34,280 nucleotides of DNA from an uncultured bacterium (GCA_949293185.1 CASFCQ010000042.1:1-34280), one strand, 5' to 3'. Shown: positions 7,816 through 17,388, counted from the stretch's first letter. Translations and numbers: made by a program. Notes: a model not told the origin generated them from the sequence alone.

Positions 7816-10800
7816 CGAATTTTATAAACAAAGGGGTAAAACTGGCACAAACAGCCGCCTTGACCCTTGCATTATCCTTCTTCATCGCAGCACCGGCAAT
7901 GGCGAATAATACCCCGCCTGTCCCTGCGGCTAAAACGGACAATTCTGTATATCAGCTTGTGGAAACACCTTCTGCAGGTGAAAATACTATAACAAAGTAC
8001 GAATATAACGAGGCAGACAAAACTCTTACCCCTACGCACTATGAACTGCAGCTGAATAATCTGAATTTAGTTTCTGACAGCGGTAATATTTATCTTAACT
8101 GGGGAGATGCAGAGAATGACGACGGCATAAGTTTACCTGTTTTGTCTCCGTCAGATAAACCAATTGGTGATTATATTACTATAAATGTTGATGAGAAAAA
8201 TAGCTATATGTCGCAGGACAGACCTGTTGACAATTCTCACGCTCCCGTGGACGGGTTCTTTTTATACAATAATCAGGCTGTTTTTAATTGTAACGGAAAC
8301 TATGTTGAATCTGTAGCCGGATATTATATTAATAACAATAGTGCAATAATGAATATGGGCGGTTATATATCATCAATTGACGGTGTCTTTATTAATAACT
8401 ATGCTGATGATGGCGGTGCTATTTATAATACGACGCGAACTGCTCCGTATTCAGAGGATATTAATTATCAAATAGATGACATAAAAGGCACATTTATTGC
8501 GAATACAGCCGGCGTAGGTGGTGCTATAGCTAATGACTATGGGAATATCGGCAATATAAATGCGGATTTTATACAAAATATTGCATTTGAGACGCGTGAT
8601 GAAGCTATAGGCGGTGCTATAGCCAACAATCAAGGCTATATTAACTCCATAAACGGAAACTTTTATAAAAACTCGGCAATTAGTGGTAGTTACAATGCTA
8701 TTGGCGGAGCTATTCTCAACAGTGATGCCTATATTAATACAATAACCGGTAGCTTTAACGGAAACAGTGCCGTTGTTAACGGAGATGGTAACGCTTCTGG
8801 CGGTGCTGTAGCTAATTTTAATTTGGGAAGTCGTCCTGCATCTATAGACACTTATGACCAACCTGCTCCATTCGAGCCGAGTCCGGATAATATCGGCAGC
8901 ATAAATGCGGATTTTGTTGAAAATAAAGCAGTTGTGACAACTGATGACGACTATGGACATGCACAAGGCGGTGCTATATTTAATGCTTATTCTTCCATAG
9001 GTTCAATCAACGGCAATTTTTATAAAAATTCCGCTCAGGTTAAATATACAGAGCCGGAGGGACAGTCTGTTTCTACGTATGCGACTCCGGATTTTACTCA
9101 ACAGAATTTTTATGCGTACGGAGGCGCTATCTCCAATACTGATACCGGTGTTATCGGCAAAATCTCGGGAAACTTTGTAGAAAACTCTGCCGTAGCTGAG
9201 AATGCAGCTTATTCATCTGCTCTTGGCGGCGCGGTATTCAATAGTTCTTATAACTATTACTTCCAGACTCAGGTAGAAAACGTTAGTGTTATAAATGAAT
9301 TTGATATGGATCATAGTCCTGCTAATGCATTGAATATACAGGATGCAAATTTTATAAATAACTATGCAACCGCAACTGCAGAGCTGCGCAACGAAAAATA
9401 CCTTGACCCTGTTTATGCCTATGGCGGTGCTGTGGCTTCAATAGCACAAAATGAAATTAATGTGTCTAATTTTTTGTCCTTGAATGATATTAAAGATATT
9501 CTTTTAGATGCAGGACAGGATATAAAAGGTTTGTCTGACAATGAACTTGTTGATTTGTACATAAAAACCGGAAATGAAACGGGTAATGGTTTGTATTATA
9601 CAACTGACTCAAACATTACAAACCCAAAAATCTCTAATTCATATTTTGAAGGCAATAAAGCAGAAGCCAACGGAGATGAATACTCTTTAGCTCTGGGCGG
9701 TGCAGTGTATTCTTCCTTAAGGGAACGAAAAATTGCTGCCGGCAGCTTAGATGAAAGAAGTGCTAATATTCAATACTATGACAACGGCGATTCTGCAATG
9801 GTGATAACAAACTCCTCATTTGTGAACAACACAGCCTCGTCCCCTGATGGTACAGCCAAAGGCGGTGCAATATATTCCGAAGGCAATTTGACAATAAATG
9901 CCGACAACGGTGTATCCTTGTTCAAAGGCAACAAGACTGTTGACAAAAACGGTGAAGTATCCAATGCCATTTATATGGCAGGACATATATATTCTGCAGA
10001 AAATGAAGCGCTAAACAGCACTTTGCCTGACGATTCTTCTTATTACTACGAAATTACCCCGGCAAAGCTTACACTTAATGCAGTGAATAACGGCGTTATT
10101 CAAATAGATGACAAAATCGCAGGCGGGGCGATGAATGAAAATTACCATTACGGTGCGTCTGAGGCTTCTTTAGATACCCGTGAAGCGATGTCACCGGAAC
10201 AGGAATTGTTATACAACAGTCCGTTTATAGAAACCGAAGAAACAGCTTACAGTTTAAAAGTCACAGGCGATAAAACCGGCAAAGTCATTTTAAACAACGA
10301 CGTAATTAATGCCAACATATCTTTAGACAACACAAACCTTTACTTAGGTCGAGAAAATGTATTTGACCAATCCCAATCATTGACCCTCAACTCCGGTTCA
10401 ATGTATATGAACAACGATTCCGTCGGCTTGATGAGTATTCCGTCGTTTACCCTTGCCGGCGACACAAACCTTTCTGTCGATGTAGACCTTGCCTCAAAAA
10501 CCATGGACAGAATCACTGCAGAAAAATATAATATAACCCCTGACGCGCATTTAAATGTAAATTATTTAAATCTTTTATCCGACGCAAAAGAGGACAAAAC
10601 TCTTGTTCCGTTTGCGGAAACAGAACTAAAAGGCAATGTAGCATACACAGGCGCATCCCCAATAGCCTACAGCCCGATATACAAATACGACGTAAGCTAT
10701 CTTGATAATACGGGTGAGTTCTTGTTCGTTCGCGGCGGCGGCGCTGCGCCAAGTTCGCCCAACGCATACAACCCTGCAGTTTTAACAACCCCCGTAACAA

Positions 10801-11747
10801 CACAGGCAGGTGCATATACAACCCAACTCCAAACATTTAACTACGCGTTCCAGCATGCGGATAACTTCATGATGTTTCCGTCTATAGAAAGAACAGCCTT
10901 TAAGTCGGAAAACAAATATGCAATGACGCCGAACGCGGGAGTATTCTCACCGTTAATGACTCCTTCTTATCAAAATAACATCTGGGTAAAACCGTATGCA
11001 TCGTTTGAATCTATTCCGCTTAAAAACGGTCCGAAAGTTTCTAACATCAACTACGGAACTTTGGTCGGCTTTGACAGTAAATTGGAAACTCTAAGTAACG
11101 GCTTTGAAAGAATATTAACAGGCTATATCGGCTACAACGGTTCAAGCCAGAGATATCAGGGTGTTGATGCTTATCAAAACGGCGGCTTACTCGGCGGAAC
11201 AGCAACCTTCTATAAAGGCAACTTCTTTAACGCAACAACTTTGTCTGTAGGTGCAAGCGCCGGTGATGCAAATACTATGTACGGTTCTGAAAACTATACA
11301 ATGTTACTCGCCGGTATAGGAAATAAAACAGGTTACAACTTTGAGTTTAAAGACGGAAAATTTATATTCCAGCCGGCAATGCTATTGAGCTATTCTTTTA
11401 TTAATACATTTGATTATACAAACGCTGCAGGCGTAAGAATAGACTCTGACCCGCTGCACGCAATTCTGTTGTCGCCGGGTTTGAAATTCATTATGAATAC
11501 AGAAAGCGGCTGGCAGCCGTATCTTGCAGTCGATATGACATGGAACATTCTCGATGAAACAAGAGTAATGGCAAACAGCGTCAGACTTCCTGACATGAGC
11601 ATAAAACCGTATGTGTCTTACGGAGCAGGTATACAAAAACGATTTAAAGATGATAAGTACACAGCTTTCGGGCAAACAATGGTGCATAACGGCGGACGCC
11701 GCGGTGTATCGTTAACCTTCGGACTCAGATGGAAAGTGGGGAAATAG
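7812..11747 (+). CDS. Pmp-like autotransporter adhesin (type V secretion)
   Basis: This is a predicted outer-membrane surface protein of 1311 residues from the ATG at 7812. A clear signal peptide (TAALTLALSFFIAAPAMA) is followed by a passenger domain with at least eleven GGA(I/V) motifs, each near an FxxN motif (FIANT, FYKNS, FVENS). These are the hallmarks of chlamydial polymorphic-outer-membrane-protein repeats, which fold as a beta-helix. From about residue 1045 a 12-strand-type autotransporter barrel begins (NNIWVKPYASFES) and ends FGLRWKVGK. Typical roles are adhesion or autoaggregation; the ligand is unknown. The frame stays open upstream to 7500, with a TTG at 7617, but the signal peptide argues for 7812, even though its ribosome site is poor. 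The frame could also be joined to the ATG at 7459 by a one-base change in the G tract. No terminator hairpin with a T-run follows. Confidence 0.9.
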   Translation: MTNFINKGVKLAQTAALTLALSFFIAAPAMANNTPPVPAAKTDNSVYQLVETPSAGENTITKYEYNEADKTLTPTHYELQLNNLNLVSDSGNIYLNWGDAENDDGISLPVLSPSDKPIGDYITINVDEKNSYMSQDRPVDNSHAPVDGFFLYNNQAVFNCNGNYVESVAGYYINNNSAIMNMGGYISSIDGVFINNYADDGGAIYNTTRTAPYSEDINYQIDDIKGTFIANTAGVGGAIANDYGNIGNINADFIQNIAFETRDEAIGGAIANNQGYINSINGNFYKNSAISGSYNAIGGAILNSDAYINTITGSFNGNSAVVNGDGNASGGAVANFNLGSRPASIDTYDQPAPFEPSPDNIGSINADFVENKAVVTTDDDYGHAQGGAIFNAYSSIGSINGNFYKNSAQVKYTEPEGQSVSTYATPDFTQQNFYAYGGAISNTDTGVIGKISGNFVENSAVAENAAYSSALGGAVFNSSYNYYFQTQVENVSVINEFDMDHSPANALNIQDANFINNYATATAELRNEKYLDPVYAYGGAVASIAQNEINVSNFLSLNDIKDILLDAGQDIKGLSDNELVDLYIKTGNETGNGLYYTTDSNITNPKISNSYFEGNKAEANGDEYSLALGGAVYSSLRERKIAAGSLDERSANIQYYDNGDSAMVITNSSFVNNTASSPDGTAKGGAIYSEGNLTINADNGVSLFKGNKTVDKNGEVSNAIYMAGHIYSAENEALNSTLPDDSSYYYEITPAKLTLNAVNNGVIQIDDKIAGGAMNENYHYGASEASLDTREAMSPEQELLYNSPFIETEETAYSLKVTGDKTGKVILNNDVINANISLDNTNLYLGRENVFDQSQSLTLNSGSMYMNNDSVGLMSIPSFTLAGDTNLSVDVDLASKTMDRITAEKYNITPDAHLNVNYLNLLSDAKEDKTLVPFAETELKGNVAYTGASPIAYSPIYKYDVSYLDNTGEFLFVRGGGAAPSSPNAYNPAVLTTPVTTQAGAYTTQLQTFNYAFQHADNFMMFPSIERTAFKSENKYAMTPNAGVFSPLMTPSYQNNIWVKPYASFESIPLKNGPKVSNINYGTLVGFDSKLETLSNGFERILTGYIGYNGSSQRYQGVDAYQNGGLLGGTATFYKGNFFNATTLSVGASAGDANTMYGSENYTMLLAGIGNKTGYNFEFKDGKFIFQPAMLLSYSFINTFDYTNAAGVRIDSDPLHAILLSPGLKFIMNTESGWQPYLAVDMTWNILDETRVMANSVRLPDMSIKPYVSYGAGIQKRFKDDKYTAFGQTMVHNGGRRGVSLTFGLRWKVGK

Positions 11748-12029
11748 AAAGATTTATAGTAGGCGGATTGGTAAATCCGCCGTACGGCTCAAGCAAGAAT
11801 CTCTTTGTATATCCACGGTAGATCCTTGCTTGAGTCGTAGGCAAGCCAGAGGCGAGCCGTACGAATCAGGATACTCGCAGAGTACGGCTGACGCCTCAGG
11901 ATGACGCATTTTGTCATTCTGCGGGAGTGAAACGACCGAAGAATCTAAAACTACAACATATACAAGAATGACGAATAAAATAATAAAACCGGCTGTCATT
12001 GCGAGCGCAGCGAAAAAAAATTTAAACAA
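11748..12029. repeat. Cluster of dispersed palindromic repeats after the adhesin gene
   Basis: Visible structures, in order: GGCGGATT-GGTA-AATCCGCC (11763-11782); GTACGGCTC (11782-11790) pairing with GAGCCGTAC (11854-11862); nested CTCAAGCAAG (11788-11797) pairing with CTTGCTTGAG (11825-11834); then GTCATTCT near 11914 and AGAATGAC near 11966. The piece GTCATTCTGCGGGAGTGAAA and the final TGTCATTGCGAGCGCAGCGA resemble repeat families seen widely in bacterial genomes. The 11837-11872 part also matches the 3' half of element B. A 91-codon reverse frame here is repeat-derived. Confidence 0.7.
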
Positions 12030-12172
12030 TTGACCACATGGTCAATACCTCCTAAAAAATTTCAACCATCGGGTTGATGAGAAAATACTGCATATAGAGT
12101 AATTTGTTAATGAGGGATAATTATATCTTCTCATAATTAATGGTAAGAAAACTTGGGTAGGAAAAAAGAATA
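12030..12172 (+). promoter_or_regulatory. Leader region of the flagellar operon with two small palindromes
   Basis: TTGACCA-CA-TGGTCAA (12032-12047) is a near-perfect operator-like palindrome. TCAACC/GGTTGA (12062-12077) forms a second hairpin. No convincing sigma-28 or sigma-54 promoter is visible. The region probably carries the promoter and control site for the flagellar genes that follow, but this is inferred from position only. Confidence 0.4.
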
Positions 12173-12790
12173 GTGGAACTTACGGGATTAGATATTACTC
12201 TAAGACGCATACAGGCTATTGAAAGCACTTTCAACAGCTTAAATTCTTTTGGTACAAATCCTGTATCTTCAAATCAGGATTTTCAAAAAATCCTTGATGC
12301 CAACATGTCCCAAAAACCTGAGAAGATTAAAGATACCCCGTTTGCACAAAAAATATTTTCAAGCGAGTTAGTTTCCAAACCCGACGGCAACGCTGATATA
12401 GACGCGTTAATTGAACAGTATTCAGCCAAAAACGGTCTGGATAGCGCGTTCGTTAAAGCAGTAATAAAACAGGAATCAGGATTCCAGAGCGATGTAACTT
12501 CTCACTGCGGAGCAATGGGGTTAATGCAGCTTATGCCGGCTACTGCTAACTCTCTCGGCGTAAAAGATGCTTATGACCCCGAGCAAAATATTGCCGGCGG
12601 TACAAAATATCTTAAAGGTCTTTTAGACAGATTCGGCGGCGACAAATCTCTTGCTCTTGCCGCTTACAACGCAGGTCCTAATGCTGTGGCAAAATACAAC
12701 GGCATACCGCCTTATAAAGAAACACAAAACTACGTTAAAAACATAATGAGTATGTATCAAAAATACTCGGCACAGGGAGGTCAGTCTTGA
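12173..12790 (+). CDS. Soluble lytic transglycosylase-like peptidoglycan hydrolase, flagellar operon-linked
   Basis: The protein has 205 residues: an unstructured N-terminal 75 residues and an SLT/goose-lysozyme-type domain. Catalytic E101 lies in IKQESGF, followed by the family motifs GAMGLMQLMPATA, the Y/D PEQNIAGGTKYLKGLL block and LALAAYNAGPNAV. The domain cleaves peptidoglycan glycan strands with 1,6-anhydro product. It starts with GTG (ribosome site GGTAGG upstream) and has no obvious signal peptide. It overlaps the next gene, flgF, by four bases. Because the FlgJ in this operon lacks a hydrolase domain, this protein probably opens the wall for rod insertion, perhaps exported by the flagellar system. 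That role is an inference from context. Confidence 0.88.
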   Translation: MELTGLDITLRRIQAIESTFNSLNSFGTNPVSSNQDFQKILDANMSQKPEKIKDTPFAQKIFSSELVSKPDGNADIDALIEQYSAKNGLDSAFVKAVIKQESGFQSDVTSHCGAMGLMQLMPATANSLGVKDAYDPEQNIAGGTKYLKGLLDRFGGDKSLALAAYNAGPNAVAKYNGIPPYKETQNYVKNIMSMYQKYSAQGGQS

Positions 12791-13602
12791 TTTCAAGAGG
12801 TATCGACATAGCAGCAAAAGGTATGATGAGCCTGATTGATTTTCAGGATTCCATCGCAAACAACATAGCCAACGTTAACACAGCAGGCTATAAAAAAGAA
12901 GGTTTGTCTTTCAGAAACGTTTACAACGCACTTATTGAAGAGCCTGTTGAAAGAAACAACCCCAAAAACCACGACGGCAGACTTGTTGGCGAGATAAGCA
13001 TGGGCTCTGTTACAAACAAACTTGTCCACGAATTTTCTCAAGGAACTCTGTCAAGAACAGACAACCCGCTTGATTTAGGTATTGAGGGCGACGGCTTCTT
13101 CAAATTGAGAGCACCCGACGGAAGCATTATGTATACAAGAAACGGCTCTTTTTGCATAAATTCCCAAAACCTTTTAACAGATATGCAGGGCAACCTTGTT
13201 TTAGACGAACTTAACCAGCCCATACGTTTAAATATGATTGAGTTGAACATAAGTTCTGAAAAACAGCTGACTGTAAACGAAGACGGACGAATTGTTGCAA
13301 CAAGAAACGAAAACACACAGGCATTGCAAAGAATCGGTATCTTTGACTTCGCCGACAAAGACAACATGATGGCAATCGGCACATCCATGTACATTCCAAA
13401 AGATATTAATGCAAACCCTGAACTAAGAGCACAAAAGTTTTCTATCCAGCAGGGCGCAATCGAACTTTCTAACGCAAATGTAATTAATGAAATGATTAAT
13501 TCAATCAATGTTTCACGCAACTACGAAACACTCAGCACACTGGTAAAAGAAAAATCAAACCAGTTGTCGCAAACAATAAATTTAGGCAGACTAAACTCAT
13601 AA
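12787..13602 (+). CDS. flgF: Flagellar rod protein, FlgF/FlgG family
   Basis: This is a proximal rod subunit of the flagellar basal body, 271 residues. It has the N-terminal rod motif (FQDSIANNIANVNTAGYKKE), the central LGIEGDGFFKL and YTRNGSF signatures, and the C-terminal coiled-coil-forming helix ending ETLSTLVKEKSNQLSQTINL. The start is TTG at 12787, supported by GGGAGGT at 12776-12782 and the 4-base TTGA overlap with the transglycosylase stop. It is directly upstream of flgG, as in most flagellar rod operons. I call it FlgF rather than a second FlgG because it precedes a canonical FlgG and its motifs diverge more. Confidence 0.9.
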   Translation: MISRGIDIAAKGMMSLIDFQDSIANNIANVNTAGYKKEGLSFRNVYNALIEEPVERNNPKNHDGRLVGEISMGSVTNKLVHEFSQGTLSRTDNPLDLGIEGDGFFKLRAPDGSIMYTRNGSFCINSQNLLTDMQGNLVLDELNQPIRLNMIELNISSEKQLTVNEDGRIVATRNENTQALQRIGIFDFADKDNMMAIGTSMYIPKDINANPELRAQKFSIQQGAIELSNANVINEMINSINVSRNYETLSTLVKEKSNQLSQTINLGRLNS

Positions 13603-13625
13603 AAATCCACAGGAGATAAAATAAA

Positions 13626-14414
13626 ATGTTAAGATCGCTAACGACAGCAGCAACAGGGATGATAGCACAACAAAACAACTTGGACGTTGTGGCTAACAAT
13701 GTTGCTAACGTTAACACATCAGGTTTTAAAAAATCCAGAGCAGAATTCCAGGATCTGCTCTCAACCGCAGTCAGAACACCGGGTGCAATGATTACACAGG
13801 GTACATACCAGCCTGTAGGTGTTGAAATCGGGCTCGGTGTAAAAACCTCCGCAACAAGAAAAGTTATGACAGGCGGCGTAATGCAAAGCACAGGCAACAA
13901 ATACGATATGGCTATCGAAGGCGAAGGCTTCTTTCAGATAGTAAGACCTGACGGTACTCTTGCTTACACAAGGGACGGTTCATTCGCTCCCGATGCTGTC
14001 GGTCAGCTTTGTACATCAGACGGCTATTTATTGCAGCCGCAAATCACTATTCCGCAGAACACAACCGAGGTTAACATCACTCCTGACGGTAACGTTTCGG
14101 TTAAAGTGGGCAACGACAATACACAAACAATCGTCGGACAAATTCAGCTTGTGAGATTCCAGAACCCTGCCGGTTTGTTATCTATAGGACACAACCTGTT
14201 TGTGGAAACTCCGGCTTCCGGTACTCCTATTCCGGGTACTCCGGATCAGGACGGTTTAGGTTCTATCCAGCAGGCGTTTTTGGAAGGTTCTAACGTACAA
14301 ATCGTTGATGAGATGATTAACCTTATCAAGGCGGAAAGAGCTTTTGAAACAAACTCAAAAATCATTACGGCAGCATCAGACATCTTAAGAACAACCAACC
14401 AGATTGTCAGCTAA
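13626..14414 (+). CDS. flgG: Flagellar distal rod protein FlgG
   Basis: FlgG builds the distal rod that crosses periplasm and P/L rings. At 262 residues it is full length. It begins MLRSLTTAATGMIAQQNNLD with the ANNVANVNTSGFKKSRAEFQ signature and the distal-rod segment TQGTYQPVGVEIGLGVKTSA. It continues with MAIEGEGFFQI and YTRDGSF, and ends with the C-terminal helix MINLIKAERAFETNSKII. AGGAGA precedes the ATG with ten-base spacing. It is 23 bases after flgF. Confidence 0.96.
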   Translation: MLRSLTTAATGMIAQQNNLDVVANNVANVNTSGFKKSRAEFQDLLSTAVRTPGAMITQGTYQPVGVEIGLGVKTSATRKVMTGGVMQSTGNKYDMAIEGEGFFQIVRPDGTLAYTRDGSFAPDAVGQLCTSDGYLLQPQITIPQNTTEVNITPDGNVSVKVGNDNTQTIVGQIQLVRFQNPAGLLSIGHNLFVETPASGTPIPGTPDQDGLGSIQQAFLEGSNVQIVDEMINLIKAERAFETNSKIITAASDILRTTNQIVS

Positions 14415-14439
14415 CAACTTTAGATAAACAGAAAGCAGC

Positions 14440-15171
14440 ATGAAAAAATTAATTAAAACAGCTTTAATAGTTTTGACATTAACAGGCTTTGTATTGACAG
14501 GGCTTGAGCAAACATGCTCTGCTCAGGTTCTTTCTGCAGAAAAATTTAAATCACTTGTTGCTGCACAGGTTAAAAAAGATTTGGATAAATATGATATTGA
14601 TGAATGCAATGTTACTGTAGGACATATTCCTATACAGAGCCTTAATATTCCGGACGGAAAAGTAACTGTGGAAATTGTTTCTAACGGCTACAACAATATG
14701 ACCGCAAAAGAATTTAAAAAGGTAAACATAAAAGTAAATAACGTTTATGCAAGAACATATTATGTTCCTGTAGAAACAAAAGCCTATAAATATGCTGCTG
14801 TTGCAAAAGAGGTTATTGCAAGAGATAAAGTTATACCGCTTCAATCCGTGGAATTTAAAAAAGTTGATATCACAGGCAACCTCGATAACACGGTGAATGC
14901 TAACGATATATCAAAAGAACTCGTTGCAAAAAAGATGTTTTATCCCGGTGACATAATCACTAAAAGATACACGATGGCAAAGCCCGATGTTGTTAAAAAT
15001 GCGATGGTGACAGTAAATTTCAGGACTAATTCAAACCTGAATGTACAGGTCGAAGGTACGGCGCTAATGCAGGGCAACAAAGGCGATATGATTCAGGTAA
15101 AAAACAAAAGGTTTAACAAAATATATACAGGCGAAGTCATAGGAACAAATCAGGTGCTTGTACAGATATAA
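14440..15171 (+). CDS. flgA: Flagellar P-ring assembly chaperone FlgA
   Basis: FlgA is a periplasmic chaperone for FlgI polymerisation. The protein has 243 residues with a signal peptide (KTALIVLTLTGFVLTGL to about residue 29). A SAF-type domain follows: VAKEVIARDKVIPLQSVEFK and MFYPGDIITKRYTMAKPDVV, then a C-terminal barrel segment with GTALMQGNKGDMIQVKN and IYTGEVIGTNQVLVQI. It sits between flgG and flgH, adjacent to its client gene flgI. The ribosome site is weak. Confidence 0.92.
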   Translation: MKKLIKTALIVLTLTGFVLTGLEQTCSAQVLSAEKFKSLVAAQVKKDLDKYDIDECNVTVGHIPIQSLNIPDGKVTVEIVSNGYNNMTAKEFKKVNIKVNNVYARTYYVPVETKAYKYAAVAKEVIARDKVIPLQSVEFKKVDITGNLDNTVNANDISKELVAKKMFYPGDIITKRYTMAKPDVVKNAMVTVNFRTNSNLNVQVEGTALMQGNKGDMIQVKNKRFNKIYTGEVIGTNQVLVQI

Positions 15172-15204
15172 AAAGATTTTTTCAGGGGAGAAATAAAATA
15201 AAAA

Positions 15205-15843
15205 ATGGCTAAAATTAAAACAAAAAAATTAATAATAACACTGGCGGCATTTTTGATGGTGCTCTCTGGAATTCAAAATGCTCAGGCAGAATCTCTTTAT
15301 GTTCTCGGGGCTTCCCAGTCTTATTATGCAGAGCCAAAATCTCTCTTTGGCAGCGTGAGAGCACGTTCTGTCGGTGATCTTGTCACAATCGTTTTGAACG
15401 AAACCATTACTGTCAACGATTCATTAAACTATTCCGCCGACAGATCTTCAAATACCGTCGACAACTTTACAAATTTCTTAAATAAAATTTTACCCGGCAC
15501 TCCGTTAAACAATCAGTTTAACAACTTCGGCGGTTCTAATACCGTAGAAAGTACAACCTCAAACCAGCGTTCAATGGGTGTAACCGATTACGTAACAGTG
15601 CAGGTTGTGCAGCTGTTGCCTAACGGAAACCTTATGGTGCAGGGCAAAAAAACAATACTGAACGGCACGGAAAGAGTTGACTTTCTCGTAAGCGGTGTTG
15701 TAGATCCGAGATGGATTGACCAGAACGGTCAGGTAAGTTCAAGAAACGTTGCTAACCTGCAATTTGCACTGGCAGGCAAAGGTTCTGTAACAAGAGCAGG
15801 CAACGAAGGCTTCATCAACAGAGCAGTAAGATATCTGTTCTAA
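15205..15843 (+). CDS. flgH: Flagellar L-ring protein FlgH, without lipobox
   Basis: FlgH forms the outer-membrane L-ring bushing around the rod. The core signatures are present: SLFGSVRARSVGDLVTIVLN, VTVQVVQLLPNGNLMVQGKK and GVVDPRWIDQNGQVSSRNVA. The length, 212 residues, is normal. Unlike the classical FlgH lipoprotein it has no cysteine after the signal peptide; the N-terminus (ITLAAFLMVLSGIQNAQA, then ES) looks like a signal peptidase I substrate. GGGGAG lies 14 bases before the ATG, longer than usual. Its presence argues for an outer membrane. Confidence 0.95.
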   Translation: MAKIKTKKLIITLAAFLMVLSGIQNAQAESLYVLGASQSYYAEPKSLFGSVRARSVGDLVTIVLNETITVNDSLNYSADRSSNTVDNFTNFLNKILPGTPLNNQFNNFGGSNTVESTTSNQRSMGVTDYVTVQVVQLLPNGNLMVQGKKTILNGTERVDFLVSGVVDPRWIDQNGQVSSRNVANLQFALAGKGSVTRAGNEGFINRAVRYLF

Positions 15844-15869
15844 TAATTAACCAAAACAGGATAATGAGA

Positions 15870-16973
15870 ATGAAAAAATTATTCACAATACTTTTAATAA
15901 CATTCATGATAGCCGGCATGTTTCCGGCGGCAACAATGTCGGCAATGGTAAGGATTAAAGACATTGCCCACGTAAAAGGTGTCAGAAACAACCAGCTTGT
16001 CGGTTACGGTGTTGTGGTAGGTTTGCCAGGTACAGGCGACAACTCCCGTTCAACACAGATTACAAACCAGATGTTATTAAAAAACCTCGGTACGGTAATT
16101 GAACAATCAAACTACATCCAAAAAGGTTCATCAGCTGCGGTTCTCGTTACGGCAACTGTGCCTCCGTTTGCTAAAAACGGCGACCAGATTGACTTAACCG
16201 TTTCCACAATGGCAGACGCAAAGAGCCTTGAAGGCGGTGTACTTGTGCAGACTCAATTGCGTGCACCTAACGGAGAAATCGTTGCAATAGGTCAAGGACC
16301 TGTGTCTGTCGGCGGTATTTCAAAAGACTCCAACGGCTCAAGCACAAGAACAGCCATCACAACAACAGGCAGAATCCCCAGAGGCGGTATTGTTGAAAGA
16401 GATATTAACACTACAATCGGGGACGAAAACTCTCTGACACTGCTGCTTGACCGCTCGGATTACACTATGGCAACAAGAGTTGCAAATGCAATAAGCAAAA
16501 ACGTTACCGCTGCAAGAGCCATGGACGGTTCAAGCATAAAGGTTGCAATCCCCGCAAAATTTAACAACGACAGAATTGCATTCCTTTCAATACTTGAAAA
16601 CATGATGGTGGATGCAACAAACGACAAAGCAAGAGTAGTTGTTAACGAAAGAACAGGAACTGTTGTCATAGGCAGCGAAGTTAAACTCCTTCCGGCTGCC
16701 GTTGCCCACGGAAATATCACTGTAACCGTACAGACAACAAACCAGATTTCACAGCCCGAACCGTTTACAGGCGGCTCTACAACGGCTTTTGCCAACAGTG
16801 CAATATCTGTTAATAAAGGTACGGGAAGCCTTGTAACAATGCCGGCTAACAGCACGCTCAATGATTTGGTCAGAGCACTCAACGCAATCGGTGTTGCTCC
16901 GATTGACTTAATATCAATCCTGCAGGCGCTTAGAGAAGCAGGCAGCCTTCAGGCGGAAATAGAGGTAATATAA
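15870..16973 (+). CDS. flgI: Flagellar P-ring protein FlgI
   Basis: FlgI polymerises around the rod in the periplasmic wall layer. The protein is about 367 residues with a signal peptide (KKLFTILLITFMIAGMFPAA). The family core follows: VRIKDIAHVKGVRNNQLVGY and GVVVGLPGTGDNS, then LVTATVPPFAKNGDQIDLTV, GGVLVQTQLRAPNGEIVAIG, ARVVVNERTGTVVIG, and the C-terminal LNDLVRALNAIGVAPIDLIS. I prefer the ATG at 15870: AGG at 15858-15860 lies nine bases before it but only three before the in-frame ATG at 15864. Confidence 0.96.
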   Translation: MKKLFTILLITFMIAGMFPAATMSAMVRIKDIAHVKGVRNNQLVGYGVVVGLPGTGDNSRSTQITNQMLLKNLGTVIEQSNYIQKGSSAAVLVTATVPPFAKNGDQIDLTVSTMADAKSLEGGVLVQTQLRAPNGEIVAIGQGPVSVGGISKDSNGSSTRTAITTTGRIPRGGIVERDINTTIGDENSLTLLLDRSDYTMATRVANAISKNVTAARAMDGSSIKVAIPAKFNNDRIAFLSILENMMVDATNDKARVVVNERTGTVVIGSEVKLLPAAVAHGNITVTVQTTNQISQPEPFTGGSTTAFANSAISVNKGTGSLVTMPANSTLNDLVRALNAIGVAPIDLISILQALREAGSLQAEIEVI

Positions 16974-16974
16974 T

Positions 16975-17382
16975 ATGTCATTTATATCAGCACAAACATC
17001 ATCATTACCCGCAGATATCATAAATACTGATGTTCAAACTCTGGACAACATCAAAAGACTCGGCTCGCAAAAAGCACAGTTAAAAAAAGTTTCAACAGAG
17101 TTTGAGGCAATATTTGTGACAAAAATGATTTCCGCACTGGACAAAAGCGTGGACAAAGAAGGCGGAATCTTTGGCAGTGATGACAAATATATGGATAAAT
17201 TCAAATCATTTATCTTTAACGAAGTCGGACGCCAGATTGCTTCCAATCCGAATTCAACAGTAGGTTTTGCAAAACAAATTTATACACAAATGGAAAAATC
17301 GCTTCCTAAAGAAGCGGACGAAATCACTGCAGCCAACGCTGCAATTGCAGGGAAAATGCCAAGAGTCGACAAGGAGATATAA
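16975..17382 (+). CDS. flgJ: FlgJ-type rod-binding protein, N-terminal domain only
   Basis: The protein has 135 residues and matches the rod-capping half of FlgJ: KKVSTEFEAIFVTKMISALD and FKSFIFNEVGRQIA. It caps the growing rod in the periplasm. The muramidase half found in enterobacterial FlgJ (about 150 further residues) is absent, as in many other phyla where a separate hydrolase is used; here the transglycosylase at 12173-12790 is the likely partner. It starts one base after the flgI stop, with GAGG eight bases upstream. Confidence 0.88.
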   Translation: MSFISAQTSSLPADIINTDVQTLDNIKRLGSQKAQLKKVSTEFEAIFVTKMISALDKSVDKEGGIFGSDDKYMDKFKSFIFNEVGRQIASNPNSTVGFAKQIYTQMEKSLPKEADEITAANAAIAGKMPRVDKEI

Positions 17383-17388
17383 GTATAA

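Noticed and set aside
11754-12029. 91-codon reverse reading frame after the adhesin
   Set aside because: It is composed of dispersed palindromic repeats (GTCATTCT...AGAATGAC type) rather than a gene.
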